Below, one piece after another: positions 1-6,672 of a DNA stretch of 64,000 nucleotides (its first letter is position 1; every line of letters begins with the position of its first letter). The translations under genes and the position numbers were made by a program. The stretch is taken from assembly GCF_001043055.1 (NCBI RefSeq), contig NZ_JYLF01000002.1, positions 248,001-312,000 of the forward strand, written 5' to 3'. The notes beneath the pieces are model-generated. The model searched no databases. It was given only the letters and a program-made list of their open reading frames with translations, and was not told the origin of the DNA. The stretch is from Pseudomonas weihenstephanensis (GTDB taxonomy: Bacteria; Pseudomonadota; Gammaproteobacteria; Pseudomonadales; Pseudomonadaceae).

Positions 1-591
1 TGCCTCAATCGCCTTGAAGAGCATCAGCAGGGTCGCATTGTGGTAGACGGTGTCGAGCTGACCAACGACCTCAAGCAGATCGAAACCGTGCGCCGGGAAG
101 TGGGCATGGTGTTTCAGCATTTCAACTTGTTCCCGCACCTGACCATTTTGCAAAACTGCACCCTGGCGCCGATGTGGGTACGCAAAATGCCCAAGCGCCA
201 GGCCGAAGAAATCGCCATGCATTACCTGGAGCGAGTGCGTATCCCCGAGCAGGCGCACAAGTATCCGGGGCAGTTGTCAGGAGGTCAGCAACAGCGGGTA
301 GCGATTGCCAGGGCGCTGTGTATGAAGCCCAAGATCATGCTGTTCGACGAACCGACCTCAGCGCTTGACCCGGAAATGGTCAAGGAAGTGCTCGATACCA
401 TGATTGGCTTGGCCGAGGACGGCATGACGATGCTCTGCGTGACCCATGAAATGGGCTTTGCCCGCACGGTGGCGAATCGGGTGATCTTCATGGACAAAGG
501 TGAAATCGTTGAGCAGGCAGCGCCGAACGACTTCTTCGACAACCCGCAAAACGACCGGACCAAACTGTTTTTGAACCAAATCCTGCATTAA
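1..591 (+). CDS. aapP: Amino-acid ABC transporter ATP-binding protein (3' part)
   Basis: This is the nucleotide-binding subunit of a polar or general L-amino acid importer. It powers uptake at the inner face of the cytoplasmic membrane. The reading frame is open from base 1, so the start and the Walker A loop lie upstream of the window. About 196 residues remain of a family length near 254. Visible motifs are the Q-loop region ([10 protein letters not shown]), the signature [15 protein letters not shown], Walker B with the catalytic Glu ([13 protein letters not shown]) and the switch His (CVTHEMGFA). The C-terminal sequence closely resembles Pseudomonas AapP as I recall it. The binding-protein and permease genes are expected just upstream but are not visible. 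GlnQ- or AatP-type specificity cannot be excluded. Confidence 0.9.
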   Translation, partial: CLNRLEEHQQGRIVVDGVELTNDLKQIETVRREVGMVFQHFNLFPHLTILQNCTLAPMWVRKMPKRQAEEIAMHYLERVRIPEQAHKYPGQLSGGQQQRVAIARALCMKPKIMLFDEPTSALDPEMVKEVLDTMIGLAEDGMTMLCVTHEMGFARTVANRVIFMDKGEIVEQAAPNDFFDNPQNDRTKLFLNQILH

Positions 592-1007
592 TCCAACCCC
601 TCTGTGCAGGCGCAGGCTGCGAGCTTTTGATCGGGTAAAACGGTTATAAAGCGCGCAGCTGGCGCCAGCTACTGCGTATATGTGGATTGCCCCCTACGCC
701 GTCGTCTGGCTAAGATGTCCGAAAATTCACCCTGTGATTGGATGAAAGGGCGGAACACGTGACAGACGAATCCCCCTGATAAAGCATGCTCGGGTTGACC
801 CCGCCCGCGTTTTATCGGCGCTGCATACTTCCCTGCACCTTGCGCACCGTCTTCAGCCTAGTGCGTAAACCCTTGCTACACATCCGTGTCGCCAATCGAT
901 GCTTGACCTGCGCATCGATCACTGGAAGGCCGCGGAACAACAAGACCCACAACGGGCGATGGCGCTGTGCCGGACGTTGATCAATGAACCCTGAACCGGA
1001 GAAGGCC
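592..1007. other. Intergenic region with palindrome and possible gene relic
   Basis: This 416-base gap lies between the ABC ATPase and the MFS transporter. It contains a perfect 14-base palindrome (AGCTGGCGCCAGCT, 657-670) that could form a weak transcript end, although no U-tract follows it. It also contains GCAGGCTGCGA-type sequence of the kind found in Pseudomonas intergenic repeats (about 611-622). From about 746 to 994 there is coding-like sequence broken by a stop, described separately. No intact gene is visible. Confidence 0.5.
746..994 (+). pseudogene. Possible relic of a small regulator-like gene
   Basis: One frame reads as plausible protein (LSALHTSLHLAHRLQPSA) up to a TAA at 866-868. 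It then continues in the same frame as MLDLRIDHWKAAEQQDPQRA and ends at TGA 992-994, just before the MFS gene. The second half has the amphipathic helix pattern of the last helices of FCD-type GntR regulators (a His followed by an alternating A/D-rich helix). GntR-type regulators often sit beside CynX-like transporters. No DNA-binding domain is visible and upstream frames are closed. This is a guess from composition and context. It could equally be non-coding sequence. Confidence 0.25.
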
Positions 1008-2303
1008 ATGACCCGCCCCCCGTCCCCTGTTAACGACAGCGTAGATCCTGTGCGTCATCTGGATGAGCTGGATGAACTGCTGATTGACGCCGAGGCGGAC
1101 GATGAAGCCGTTCAGCAAATGCCGCCCGTGGTGGTGCGTGCGTGGTTATTGCTGTTGGGCATGGTGCTGGTGGCCTTGAACCTGCGTCCGGCGTTGTCGA
1201 GCATGGCGCCGTTGTTGGGCGAAGTGTCCGAGTACTTGGGGTTGTCAGCCGCCCAGGCGGGCTTGCTGACGACCTTGCCGGTGCTCTGTCTGGGGTTGTT
1301 TGCGCCGCTGGCACCGATTCTGGCCCGCCGTTTTGGTACTGAGCGTGTGGTGCTGGGCATTTTACTGGTACTGGGCGCTGGCATCGTATTGCGCAGTTAT
1401 CTGGGGGAGACCGGGCTGTTTGCCGGTAGCATTTTGGCCGGTGCCAGCATTGGCGTTATTGGCGTGTTGCTGCCAGGCATTATAAAGCGCGATTTTGCCG
1501 GGCATGCCGGCACCATGACCGGTGTCTACACCATGGCCTTGTGCCTGGGCGCTGCGTTAGCCGCCGGGGCAACCGTGCCGTTGAGCCATTACTTCGATGG
1601 CAGTTGGCAATTGGGCTTGGGCTTTTGGGCCTTACCCGCCGTCATTGCAGCGATTTTCTGGTTACCGCAGGCCGGTAAACGCAATGGCGCCCACAACGTC
1701 GCCTATCGGGTACGCGGTTTGCTGCGTGATCCGCTGGCCTGGCAAGTCACGCTGTACATGGGCCTGCAATCGTCGTTGTCGTACATCGTGTTTGGCTGGC
1801 TGCCTTCGATCCTGATCGGGCGTGGCCTGACGCCGACTCAAGCGGGGCTGGTGATGTCGGGCTCGGTAATCGTGCAATTGGTTACGGCGCTGACTGCGCC
1901 CTGGCTGGCCACGCGGGGCAAGGATCAGCGCTTGGCCATTGTGCTGGTGATGAGCATGACGTTGGCAGGGTTGTTCGGCTGCCTGTATGCACCGCTGGAC
2001 GGTTTGTGGGGGTGGGCGATTGTGCTGGGGTTGGGGCAGGGCGGCACCTTCAGTCTGGCGCTGACCCTTATCGTGCTGCGCTCACGGGACGCGCATGTGG
2101 CCGCCAACTTGTCAGGCATGGCGCAAGGCATCGGTTATACCGTGGCGTCCATGGGGCCGTTTGCGGTGGGTTTGGTCCATGAGCTGACAGGTGGCTGGAA
2201 CGCGGTCGGCTGGATTTTTGCCGTGGTGGGCATCGGAGCCATCATTGCCGGGTTGGGCGCCGGGCGTGCGAAGTACGTGAATGTCGTCAGCGAGAAGGTC
2301 TGA
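1008..2303 (+). CDS. CynX/NimT-family MFS transporter
   Basis: This is a major facilitator superfamily permease of about 431 residues in the inner membrane. After a charged, Asp/Glu-rich cytoplasmic N-terminus of about 45 residues there are twelve hydrophobic segments. The first is followed by NLRPALSSMAPLLGE, typical of the CynX/NimT (cyanate, 2-nitroimidazole) group. A central loop (about residues 215-230) divides the two halves. ATG at 1008 is preferred over an in-frame ATG at 984 because GGAGAAGG (998-1005) lies directly upstream of 1008. The substrate is unknown: the family includes exporters of small anions and drugs. The gene stands alone, and a possible regulator relic precedes it. 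Confidence 0.85.
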   Translation: MTRPPSPVNDSVDPVRHLDELDELLIDAEADDEAVQQMPPVVVRAWLLLLGMVLVALNLRPALSSMAPLLGEVSEYLGLSAAQAGLLTTLPVLCLGLFAPLAPILARRFGTERVVLGILLVLGAGIVLRSYLGETGLFAGSILAGASIGVIGVLLPGIIKRDFAGHAGTMTGVYTMALCLGAALAAGATVPLSHYFDGSWQLGLGFWALPAVIAAIFWLPQAGKRNGAHNVAYRVRGLLRDPLAWQVTLYMGLQSSLSYIVFGWLPSILIGRGLTPTQAGLVMSGSVIVQLVTALTAPWLATRGKDQRLAIVLVMSMTLAGLFGCLYAPLDGLWGWAIVLGLGQGGTFSLALTLIVLRSRDAHVAANLSGMAQGIGYTVASMGPFAVGLVHELTGGWNAVGWIFAVVGIGAIIAGLGAGRAKYVNVVSEKV

Positions 2304-2368
2304 GACCGTAGTGTTTCTGCTCATTGCAGATTATCGTGCTCAGATTCCAGCCCCGCACGGACCCTGCC

Positions 2369-2839
2369 ATGAGCCAAGCCCACCACGCGTTGATTACCCG
2401 CTTCTACCAAGCCTTTCAGCAGCTTGACGCGCAAGCGATGGCCGCGTGTTACACCGATGACGTGCTGTTCAGTGATCCGGTATTTGGTCAGTTGCGGGGC
2501 CAGGATGTGGGTGACATGTGGCGCATGCTCACCTCGCGAGCCAAGGATTTTACGTTGACCTTCGATCAGGTTCAGGCCGACGCGCAGCGCGGCAGTGCAC
2601 ATTGGGTGGCCACTTACGTGTTCAGCCAGACCGGGGCAATTGTGGTGAACGACATTCAGGCGCGCTTCGTGTTTCGTGACGGCAAAATATGCGAACACCA
2701 TGACCACTTCGACGTGTGGCGTTGGTCGCGTCAGGCGCTGGGCATTAAAGGTGTGTTGCTGGGATGGACGCCGCTGGTGAAAAACGCAATCCGGGCGCAA
2801 GCGAAACAAGGCCTCAAGGCCTTTCAGGCGCGTGGTTAA
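2369..2839 (+). CDS. NTF2-like (SnoaL-type) protein
   Basis: This is a soluble protein of 156 residues with the cone-shaped NTF2/SnoaL fold pattern. An N-terminal helix ([20 protein letters not shown]) is followed by the characteristic [13 protein letters not shown] strand. Later strands carry [20 protein letters not shown]. Members of this fold act as isomerases, hydrolases or ligand-binding proteins, so no reaction can be assigned. The His-Asp-His-rich strand (about residues 114-120) is the likely pocket edge. ATG 2369 (MSQAHH) is chosen over an in-frame upstream start because the earlier residues are not family-like. The next gene follows after 11 bases, suggesting co-transcription. Confidence 0.8.
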   Translation: MSQAHHALITRFYQAFQQLDAQAMAACYTDDVLFSDPVFGQLRGQDVGDMWRMLTSRAKDFTLTFDQVQADAQRGSAHWVATYVFSQTGAIVVNDIQARFVFRDGKICEHHDHFDVWRWSRQALGIKGVLLGWTPLVKNAIRAQAKQGLKAFQARG

Positions 2840-2850
2840 GGGTTGAAACA

Positions 2851-3147
2851 GTGACTGCGCCCGTTTTGACGAAACCCTGGTTTGTGTACTTGGTGCGGGC
2901 GGCTAACGGCGCGTTGTACTGCGGTATCAGTGATGATCCGGTCAAGCGTTTTGCCAAGCACCAAACGGGCAAAGGTGCGCGCTTTTTTGCCTCCAGCCCG
3001 GCGGTGGCCTTGGTCTATATCGAGCGCTGGCCCGATAAAGGCGAAGCGCTGCGCCAGGAACGGCTGATCAAAAAATTGCGCAAAAGCGCCAAGGAGTGCT
3101 TGGTGCAAAGCCAGGCAGCAGACCCCGACATCGCGCTTGCGCGATGA
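2851..3147 (+). CDS. GIY-YIG nuclease family protein (UPF0213/YhbQ-like)
   Basis: This small protein of about 98 residues is a single GIY-YIG nuclease fold. The two short motifs appear as [17 protein letters not shown]. The conserved Arg ([17 protein letters not shown]) and the Glu ([12 protein letters not shown]) of the active site are also present. The family relates to E. coli YhbQ and the SLX1 nuclease domain, and its cellular role is poorly known. GTG at 2851 is chosen because it gives the usual short N-terminus. An upstream in-frame ATG would overlap the previous gene by 76 bases. It lies 11 bases after the NTF2-like gene on the same strand. Confidence 0.8.
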   Translation: MTAPVLTKPWFVYLVRAANGALYCGISDDPVKRFAKHQTGKGARFFASSPAVALVYIERWPDKGEALRQERLIKKLRKSAKECLVQSQAADPDIALAR

Positions 3148-3192
3148 GGCTCAAGACGGTAGCGACAGGTTGTGTGGCGATCGGCGAGACGT

Positions 3193-3543
3193 TTATTTCA
3201 ACGCGTGCAGGATCGCGTCGGGCTTGAAGTCGCGGATCAGCGTGCCGTTCACGTCTAGGATCGGAATCCCGCGCCCGCCCAATGCTTCATAGGCTTTGCG
3301 CGCAACGGGATCTTTCTCGATATCAAATTCTGAGTACGGGATGCCTTTCTGGTCGAGAAAGCGTCGTGTGGCTTTGCAGTAACCGCACCAGTCGGTGGCG
3401 TACAGCACGACGCGGGCGTTGGCCTGCGTGTGCTGTGAAACCACCCCGGAGGGGTTGAGCACGCGCTCGATCTTGCCCCAGTTCTGAAACACCACCACGA
3501 CCACCAGCACAAACAGGACTTTTTTCAGGATCCCGTTAAACAT
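3193..3543 (-). CDS. Membrane-anchored glutaredoxin-like protein
   Basis: This 116-residue protein has an N-terminal hydrophobic stretch (about residues 9-20, LFVLVVVVVF) that can act as a signal anchor. It is followed by a compact glutaredoxin fold. The redox site is C53-G-Y-C56 (TDWCGYCKATRRFL) and the cis-proline loop is GGRGIPIL. A dithiol site with a single anchor suggests disulfide or glutathione-mixed disulfide exchange at the membrane. The sequence does not prove which side the domain faces. The start codon overlaps the ndpA stop (TAATG), so the two genes are translationally coupled. It resembles NrdH/GrxC-type proteins. The substrate is unknown. Confidence 0.85.
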   Translation of the reverse strand: MFNGILKKVLFVLVVVVVFQNWGKIERVLNPSGVVSQHTQANARVVLYATDWCGYCKATRRFLDQKGIPYSEFDIEKDPVARKAYEALGGRGIPILDVNGTLIRDFKPDAILHALK

Positions 3544-4547
3544 TATTTGTTGCGCTTGAGCTGGTCGAGGAGCTGAGTCGGCAAGCCCTTGAGGATCAAC
3601 GTACCGGCTTCTTCGTCGAATTCCACCTTGGACCCCAGCAGGTGCGCTTCAAAGCTGATCGACAGGCCCTCAGCACGGCCAGTGAAGCGGCGGAACTGGT
3701 TAAGGGTGCGTTTGTCAGCCGGGATTTCAGGTGACAGGCCGTAGTCTTTGTTGCGGATGTGATCGTAGAACGCTTTCGGGCGCTCTTCGTCGATCAGTTC
3801 GGACAGTTCGGCCAAGCCCATTGGCTCGCCGATTTTGGCCTGGCTGCTGGCGTAGTCGACCAGGGTTTTGGTTTTTTCACGGGCCGATTCTTCCGGCAGG
3901 TCTTCGCTTTCAACGAAGTCGCTGAAAGCTTTGAGCAGGGTACGGGTTTCGCCCGGGCCGTCGACACCCTCCTGGCAACCGATGAAGTCGCGGAAGTACT
4001 CCGACACCTTCTTGCCGTTTTTGCCTTTGATGAACGAAATGTACTGCTTGGACTGCTTATTGTTCTGCCACTCGGAAATATTGATCCGGGCTGCGAGGTG
4101 CAATTGGCCCAAGTCCAGATGGCGCGAGGGGGTCACGTCCAGCTCGGCGTTCACCGCCACGCCCTCGCTGTGGTGCAGCAAGGCAATGGCCAGATAATCG
4201 GTCATGCCTTGTTGGTAGTGCGCAAACAGCACATGGCCACCGGCCGAGAGGTTGGATTCCTCCATCAGCTTTTGCAGGTGCTCAACGGCGACGCGGCTGA
4301 ACGCGGCGAAATCTGTGCCACCGTCCAGATACTCTTTGAGCCAGCCGCTAAACGGATGTGCGCCAGATTCAGCATGGAAAAACCCCCACGCTTTGCCTTG
4401 CTTGGCGTTATAGCTTTCGTTGAGGTCGGCGAGCATGTTCTCGATGGCCTGCGACTCGGCCAGTTCAGTGTCGCGGGCGTGGAGGACTGCGGGCGTACCG
4501 TCAGGTTTTTTCTCAATCAAGTGGACGATGCAATGACGGATCGGCAT
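3543..4547 (-). CDS. ndpA: Nucleoid-associated protein NdpA (YejK family)
   Basis: This protein of about 334 residues belongs to the 37-kDa nucleoid-associated (YejK/NdpA) family, which binds DNA in the nucleoid. The family opening [13 protein letters not shown] is present, as are the later conserved segments [22 protein letters not shown] and the C-terminal [18 protein letters not shown]. The start is taken at 4547 (MPIRHC), because the upstream in-frame extension is not family-like. The gene is divergent from hupN, another nucleoid protein, across a 398-base gap. That arrangement is conserved in Pseudomonas as I recall. The stop overlaps the glutaredoxin start by one base. Confidence 0.92.
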   Translation of the reverse strand: MPIRHCIVHLIEKKPDGTPAVLHARDTELAESQAIENMLADLNESYNAKQGKAWGFFHAESGAHPFSGWLKEYLDGGTDFAAFSRVAVEHLQKLMEESNLSAGGHVLFAHYQQGMTDYLAIALLHHSEGVAVNAELDVTPSRHLDLGQLHLAARINISEWQNNKQSKQYISFIKGKNGKKVSEYFRDFIGCQEGVDGPGETRTLLKAFSDFVESEDLPEESAREKTKTLVDYASSQAKIGEPMGLAELSELIDEERPKAFYDHIRNKDYGLSPEIPADKRTLNQFRRFTGRAEGLSISFEAHLLGSKVEFDEEAGTLILKGLPTQLLDQLKRNK

Positions 4548-4945
4548 GGGCTTCTCGGCGAATAATGTGAGGGTTACGGGCGGGCCCCGCAAAAGCACCC
4601 AGTGTAACGCACCTGAGCGTCTGGGCAGCCTTTGCGCCGGGGTTTAGGGGGCGAGTGTGCGGCTGAAGGTGTTTTTTTACCGTTTTAACGCGATAAAGCA
4701 GACCAAATGGGCAGGTAGAGGCGGATATTTGGCCGTCTCTGTGCTAGTTTTGCCCCGTCTTGCGCCGGGTAACGGCGCAAAGCGCGGATTCAGCATGTGT
4801 CAGGTCGAACCAAACCCCGTTTTAGCACTCTACATCCGCGATTCGTCGTGAAAGCAAACGGGCGTGCCAGAGCCCAAATATCTGGCTCGATAGCTGACTT
4901 TGCACTCTGCAAACCAAATGAATTTGATAGGGAAGGAACATCTCA
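4548..4945. promoter_or_regulatory. Divergent ndpA/hupN control region
   Basis: This 398-base gap lies between two divergent nucleoid-protein genes and should hold both promoters. A perfect 8-base stem (TTGCGCCG 4760-4767, CGGCGCAA 4773-4780, five-base loop) sits near the middle. The hupN ribosome site is GGGAAGGA at about 4930-4937. The long distance suggests an untranslated leader for one or both genes. An ORF of 64 codons at 4657-4851 has no convincing coding character. No known riboswitch or sRNA is recognised. Confidence 0.4.
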
Positions 4946-5227
4946 ATGGCTATTACTAAAGACCAACTGATCGCTGATATCGCTGAAGCTATCGACGCGC
5001 CAAAAACTACCGCGCGTAACGCTCTGGACCAACTGGCTCAGATCGTTGCTGATCAATTGGAAAATGGCGGCGAAATCACTCTGCCAGGTATTGGCAAACT
5101 GAAAGTGACCGAGCGTCCTGCCCGCACTGGCCGTAACCCTTCGACTGGCGCTGCCATCGAAATCGCTGCCAAAAAAGTTATCAAGCTCGTTGTGGCCAAA
5201 GGCCTGACTGACGCTGTTAACAAGTAA
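4946..5227 (+). CDS. hupN: HU-family DNA-binding protein HupN
   Basis: This 93-residue histone-like protein bends DNA and compacts the nucleoid as a dimer. It has the HU layout: two N-terminal helices (MAITKDQLIADIAEAI and ARNALDQLAQIVADQLENGG), the strand ITLPGIGKLKV, and the DNA-binding arm with RPARTGRNPSTG, including the Pro that intercalates. It ends in the KVIKLVVAKGLTDAVNK helix. The Pseudomonas N-form of HU (HupN) is typically placed beside ndpA and valS, which fits this position. Codon use is strongly biased, as expected for high expression. A strong terminator follows 10 bases after the stop. Confidence 0.9.
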   Translation: MAITKDQLIADIAEAIDAPKTTARNALDQLAQIVADQLENGGEITLPGIGKLKVTERPARTGRNPSTGAAIEIAAKKVIKLVVAKGLTDAVNK

Positions 5228-5236
5228 GACTGCTGT

Positions 5237-5278
5237 AAAAAAGCCGCACCCGGGAGTGATCCCGGGCGCGGCTTTTTT
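5237..5278 (+). terminator. Rho-independent terminator of hupN
   Basis: A GC-rich hairpin (AAGCCGC-a-CCCGGG, loop AGTGAT, CCCGGG-c-GCGGCTT) is followed by six T. An A-run precedes it, so it may also act for minus-strand transcripts arriving from rlmF. Confidence 0.95.
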
Positions 5279-5287
5279 GTGGGCGCT

Positions 5288-5338
5288 GTCTCGTCCTGAA
5301 TAAGGTTTACACCTTCTGACCTATTTTCAGGACTAGAC
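5288..5338. repeat. Imperfect 51-base palindrome
   Basis: GTCTCGTCCTGAATA at 5288-5302 is mirrored by TATTTTCAGGACTAGAC at 5322-5338 with small mismatches. It has the size and terminal symmetry of a miniature element or of a joined pair of transposon ends. No transposase gene is near. I cannot assign a family. Confidence 0.45.
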
Positions 5339-5349
5339 GCGCAAATCCT

Positions 5350-5486
5350 GTAGCCGCTGACGAGCTGCGCGAGGCTGCGTTCGAGTGCGCAGCGCTCGTA
5401 AAACCTGAGCCCGTAATCTAACGGGCAGACCGCAACTTAAGGTTTTGAGACGGCTGGGCCGTCGAACGCAGCTCGTCAGCGACTAC
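5350..5486. repeat. REPIN-like inverted repeat pair
   Basis: The 20-base arm GTAGCCGCTGACGAGCTGCG (5350-5369) is repeated inverted at 5467-5486 with one mismatch. The spacer is about 97 bases and contains further GC-rich dyads. It lies between the convergent hupN and rlmF genes, a typical position for Pseudomonas REP sequences mobilised by RAYT transposases. No RAYT gene is in the window. Confidence 0.6.
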
Positions 5487-5508
5487 GAGGTTTCGCGTAC
5501 TCACACGA

Positions 5509-6525
5509 TTACTTCCAGTTCTTTTCGCGCCACAGTTGCTGTTGATCTTTGTCATGGAACGTCCAGGCCACAAAGCGGCTTTGCTTGTTGCCCTGGGACA
5601 TGTCCACGACCTGGCTTTCGCGTGCACCGGCCTTTTTCAGCGCGGTCTGGATTGCCGGCAGGTTGGAGGCTTTTGACACCAACACGCTGAACCACAGCAC
5701 CTGACGGGCCACCTGCACGCTTTCGCGGATCAGTTGGCTGACAAAGCGCTGTTCGCCGCCTTCGCACCACAACTCGGCCGCCTGGCCACCAAAGTTCAGC
5801 ACCGGCAATTTGCGTTTCGGATCGGCCTTGCCCAGTGCGCGCCATTTGCGCTCACTGCCGCGCGTGGCTTCGTCCAGCGAGGCGTGGAACGGCGGGTTGC
5901 ACATGCTCAGGTCGAAGCGTTCGCTGCTGTCGAGTACATCCAGCAGGATTTTCTTCGGATCAGGTTGCAGGCGCAGGCTGATGGCTTTGTTCAGGCTGTT
6001 GGACTGCACGATCGCCTTGGCCGCTTTGACGGCGGTCGGGTCAACTTCGGTGCCCAGGAACTGCCAGCGGTATTCGCTGTGGCCGATCAAGGGGTAAACG
6101 CAGTTGGCGCCCATGCCGACATCCAGCACGCGAACGTTTTGCCCACGCGGGATCTGACCATCGTTCATGGTTGCCAGCAGGTCAGCCAGAAAGTGCACGT
6201 AGTCGGCGCGCCCCGGAACGGGCGGGCACAGGTAGTCAGCCGGGATGTCCCAGTGAGCAATACCGTAAAACGCTTTGAGCAGGGCGCGGTTGAACACACG
6301 CACAGCACTCGGGTTGGCGAAGTCGATGCTCTCTTTGCCGTACGGGTTGATGATGACGAACTCGGCAAGCTCGGGGCACACCGAAATCAGCTGCGGGAAG
6401 TCATAGCGGCCCTGATGGCGGTTGCGCGGGTGCAGGCTGGGCTTGACGCGCGGCTCGACCGGTTTGGCATCGCTGGCAGCCTTAGGCTTGTGGCGTGTGG
6501 CTTTGGAAGTGCGGGGGGTAGTCAT
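5509..6525 (-). CDS. rlmF: 23S rRNA (adenine1618-N6)-methyltransferase
   Basis: This 338-residue S-adenosylmethionine-dependent enzyme methylates N6 of A1618 in 23S rRNA in the cytoplasm. A basic, low-complexity N-terminus (about 45 residues rich in Lys, Arg and Pro) precedes the family segment [17 protein letters not shown]. The SAM-binding loop is [16 protein letters not shown] and the catalytic motif is CNPPFHAS, the NPPF of N6-adenine methylases. The start at 6525 (MTTPRTS) follows the end of a REPIN, whereas the longer upstream start would run through that repeat. It is separated from valS by the REPIN and faces hupN. Confidence 0.92.
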   Translation of the reverse strand: MTTPRTSKATRHKPKAASDAKPVEPRVKPSLHPRNRHQGRYDFPQLISVCPELAEFVIINPYGKESIDFANPSAVRVFNRALLKAFYGIAHWDIPADYLCPPVPGRADYVHFLADLLATMNDGQIPRGQNVRVLDVGMGANCVYPLIGHSEYRWQFLGTEVDPTAVKAAKAIVQSNSLNKAISLRLQPDPKKILLDVLDSSERFDLSMCNPPFHASLDEATRGSERKWRALGKADPKRKLPVLNFGGQAAELWCEGGEQRFVSQLIRESVQVARQVLWFSVLVSKASNLPAIQTALKKAGARESQVVDMSQGNKQSRFVAWTFHDKDQQQLWREKNWK

Positions 6526-6548
6526 GTTCAATTCATTCCACAAAAGCA

Positions 6549-6656
6549 ATCGCGGGCAAGCCCTAAAACCGTGTAGGAGCAAGCTTGCTCGCGATGATCT
6601 TGATGACCATCGCGAGGCAAGCTCGCTCCTACACAAGAGTAGGTCTTGCCCGCGAT
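6549..6656. repeat. Nested REPIN between rlmF and valS
   Basis: An outer perfect inverted repeat (ATCGCGGGCAAG, 6549-6560; CTTGCCCGCGAT, 6645-6656) encloses an inner pair. The inner pair runs from GTGTAGGAGCAAGCTTGCTC (starting 6571) to its mirror ending CTCGCTCCTACAC at 6634. The inner unit contains GCGATGATCTTGATGACCATCGC at its centre. This is the classical P. fluorescens-type GTAGGAGCAAGC REP pair. Confidence 0.85.
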
Positions 6657-6672
6657 CAGGTGCGCAGCTTAA

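Noticed and set aside
786..980. A 64-codon ORF upstream of the CynX-type gene
   Set aside because: The Cys/Arg-rich product looks like an out-of-frame reading. A neighbouring frame looks more protein-like.
4657..4851. A 64-codon ORF in the ndpA-hupN gap
   Set aside because: There is no ribosome site, no family resemblance, and it covers a hairpin.
5228..5508. A CRISPR-like array after hupN
   Set aside because: The repeats are inverted pairs of two different types, not regularly spaced direct repeats.
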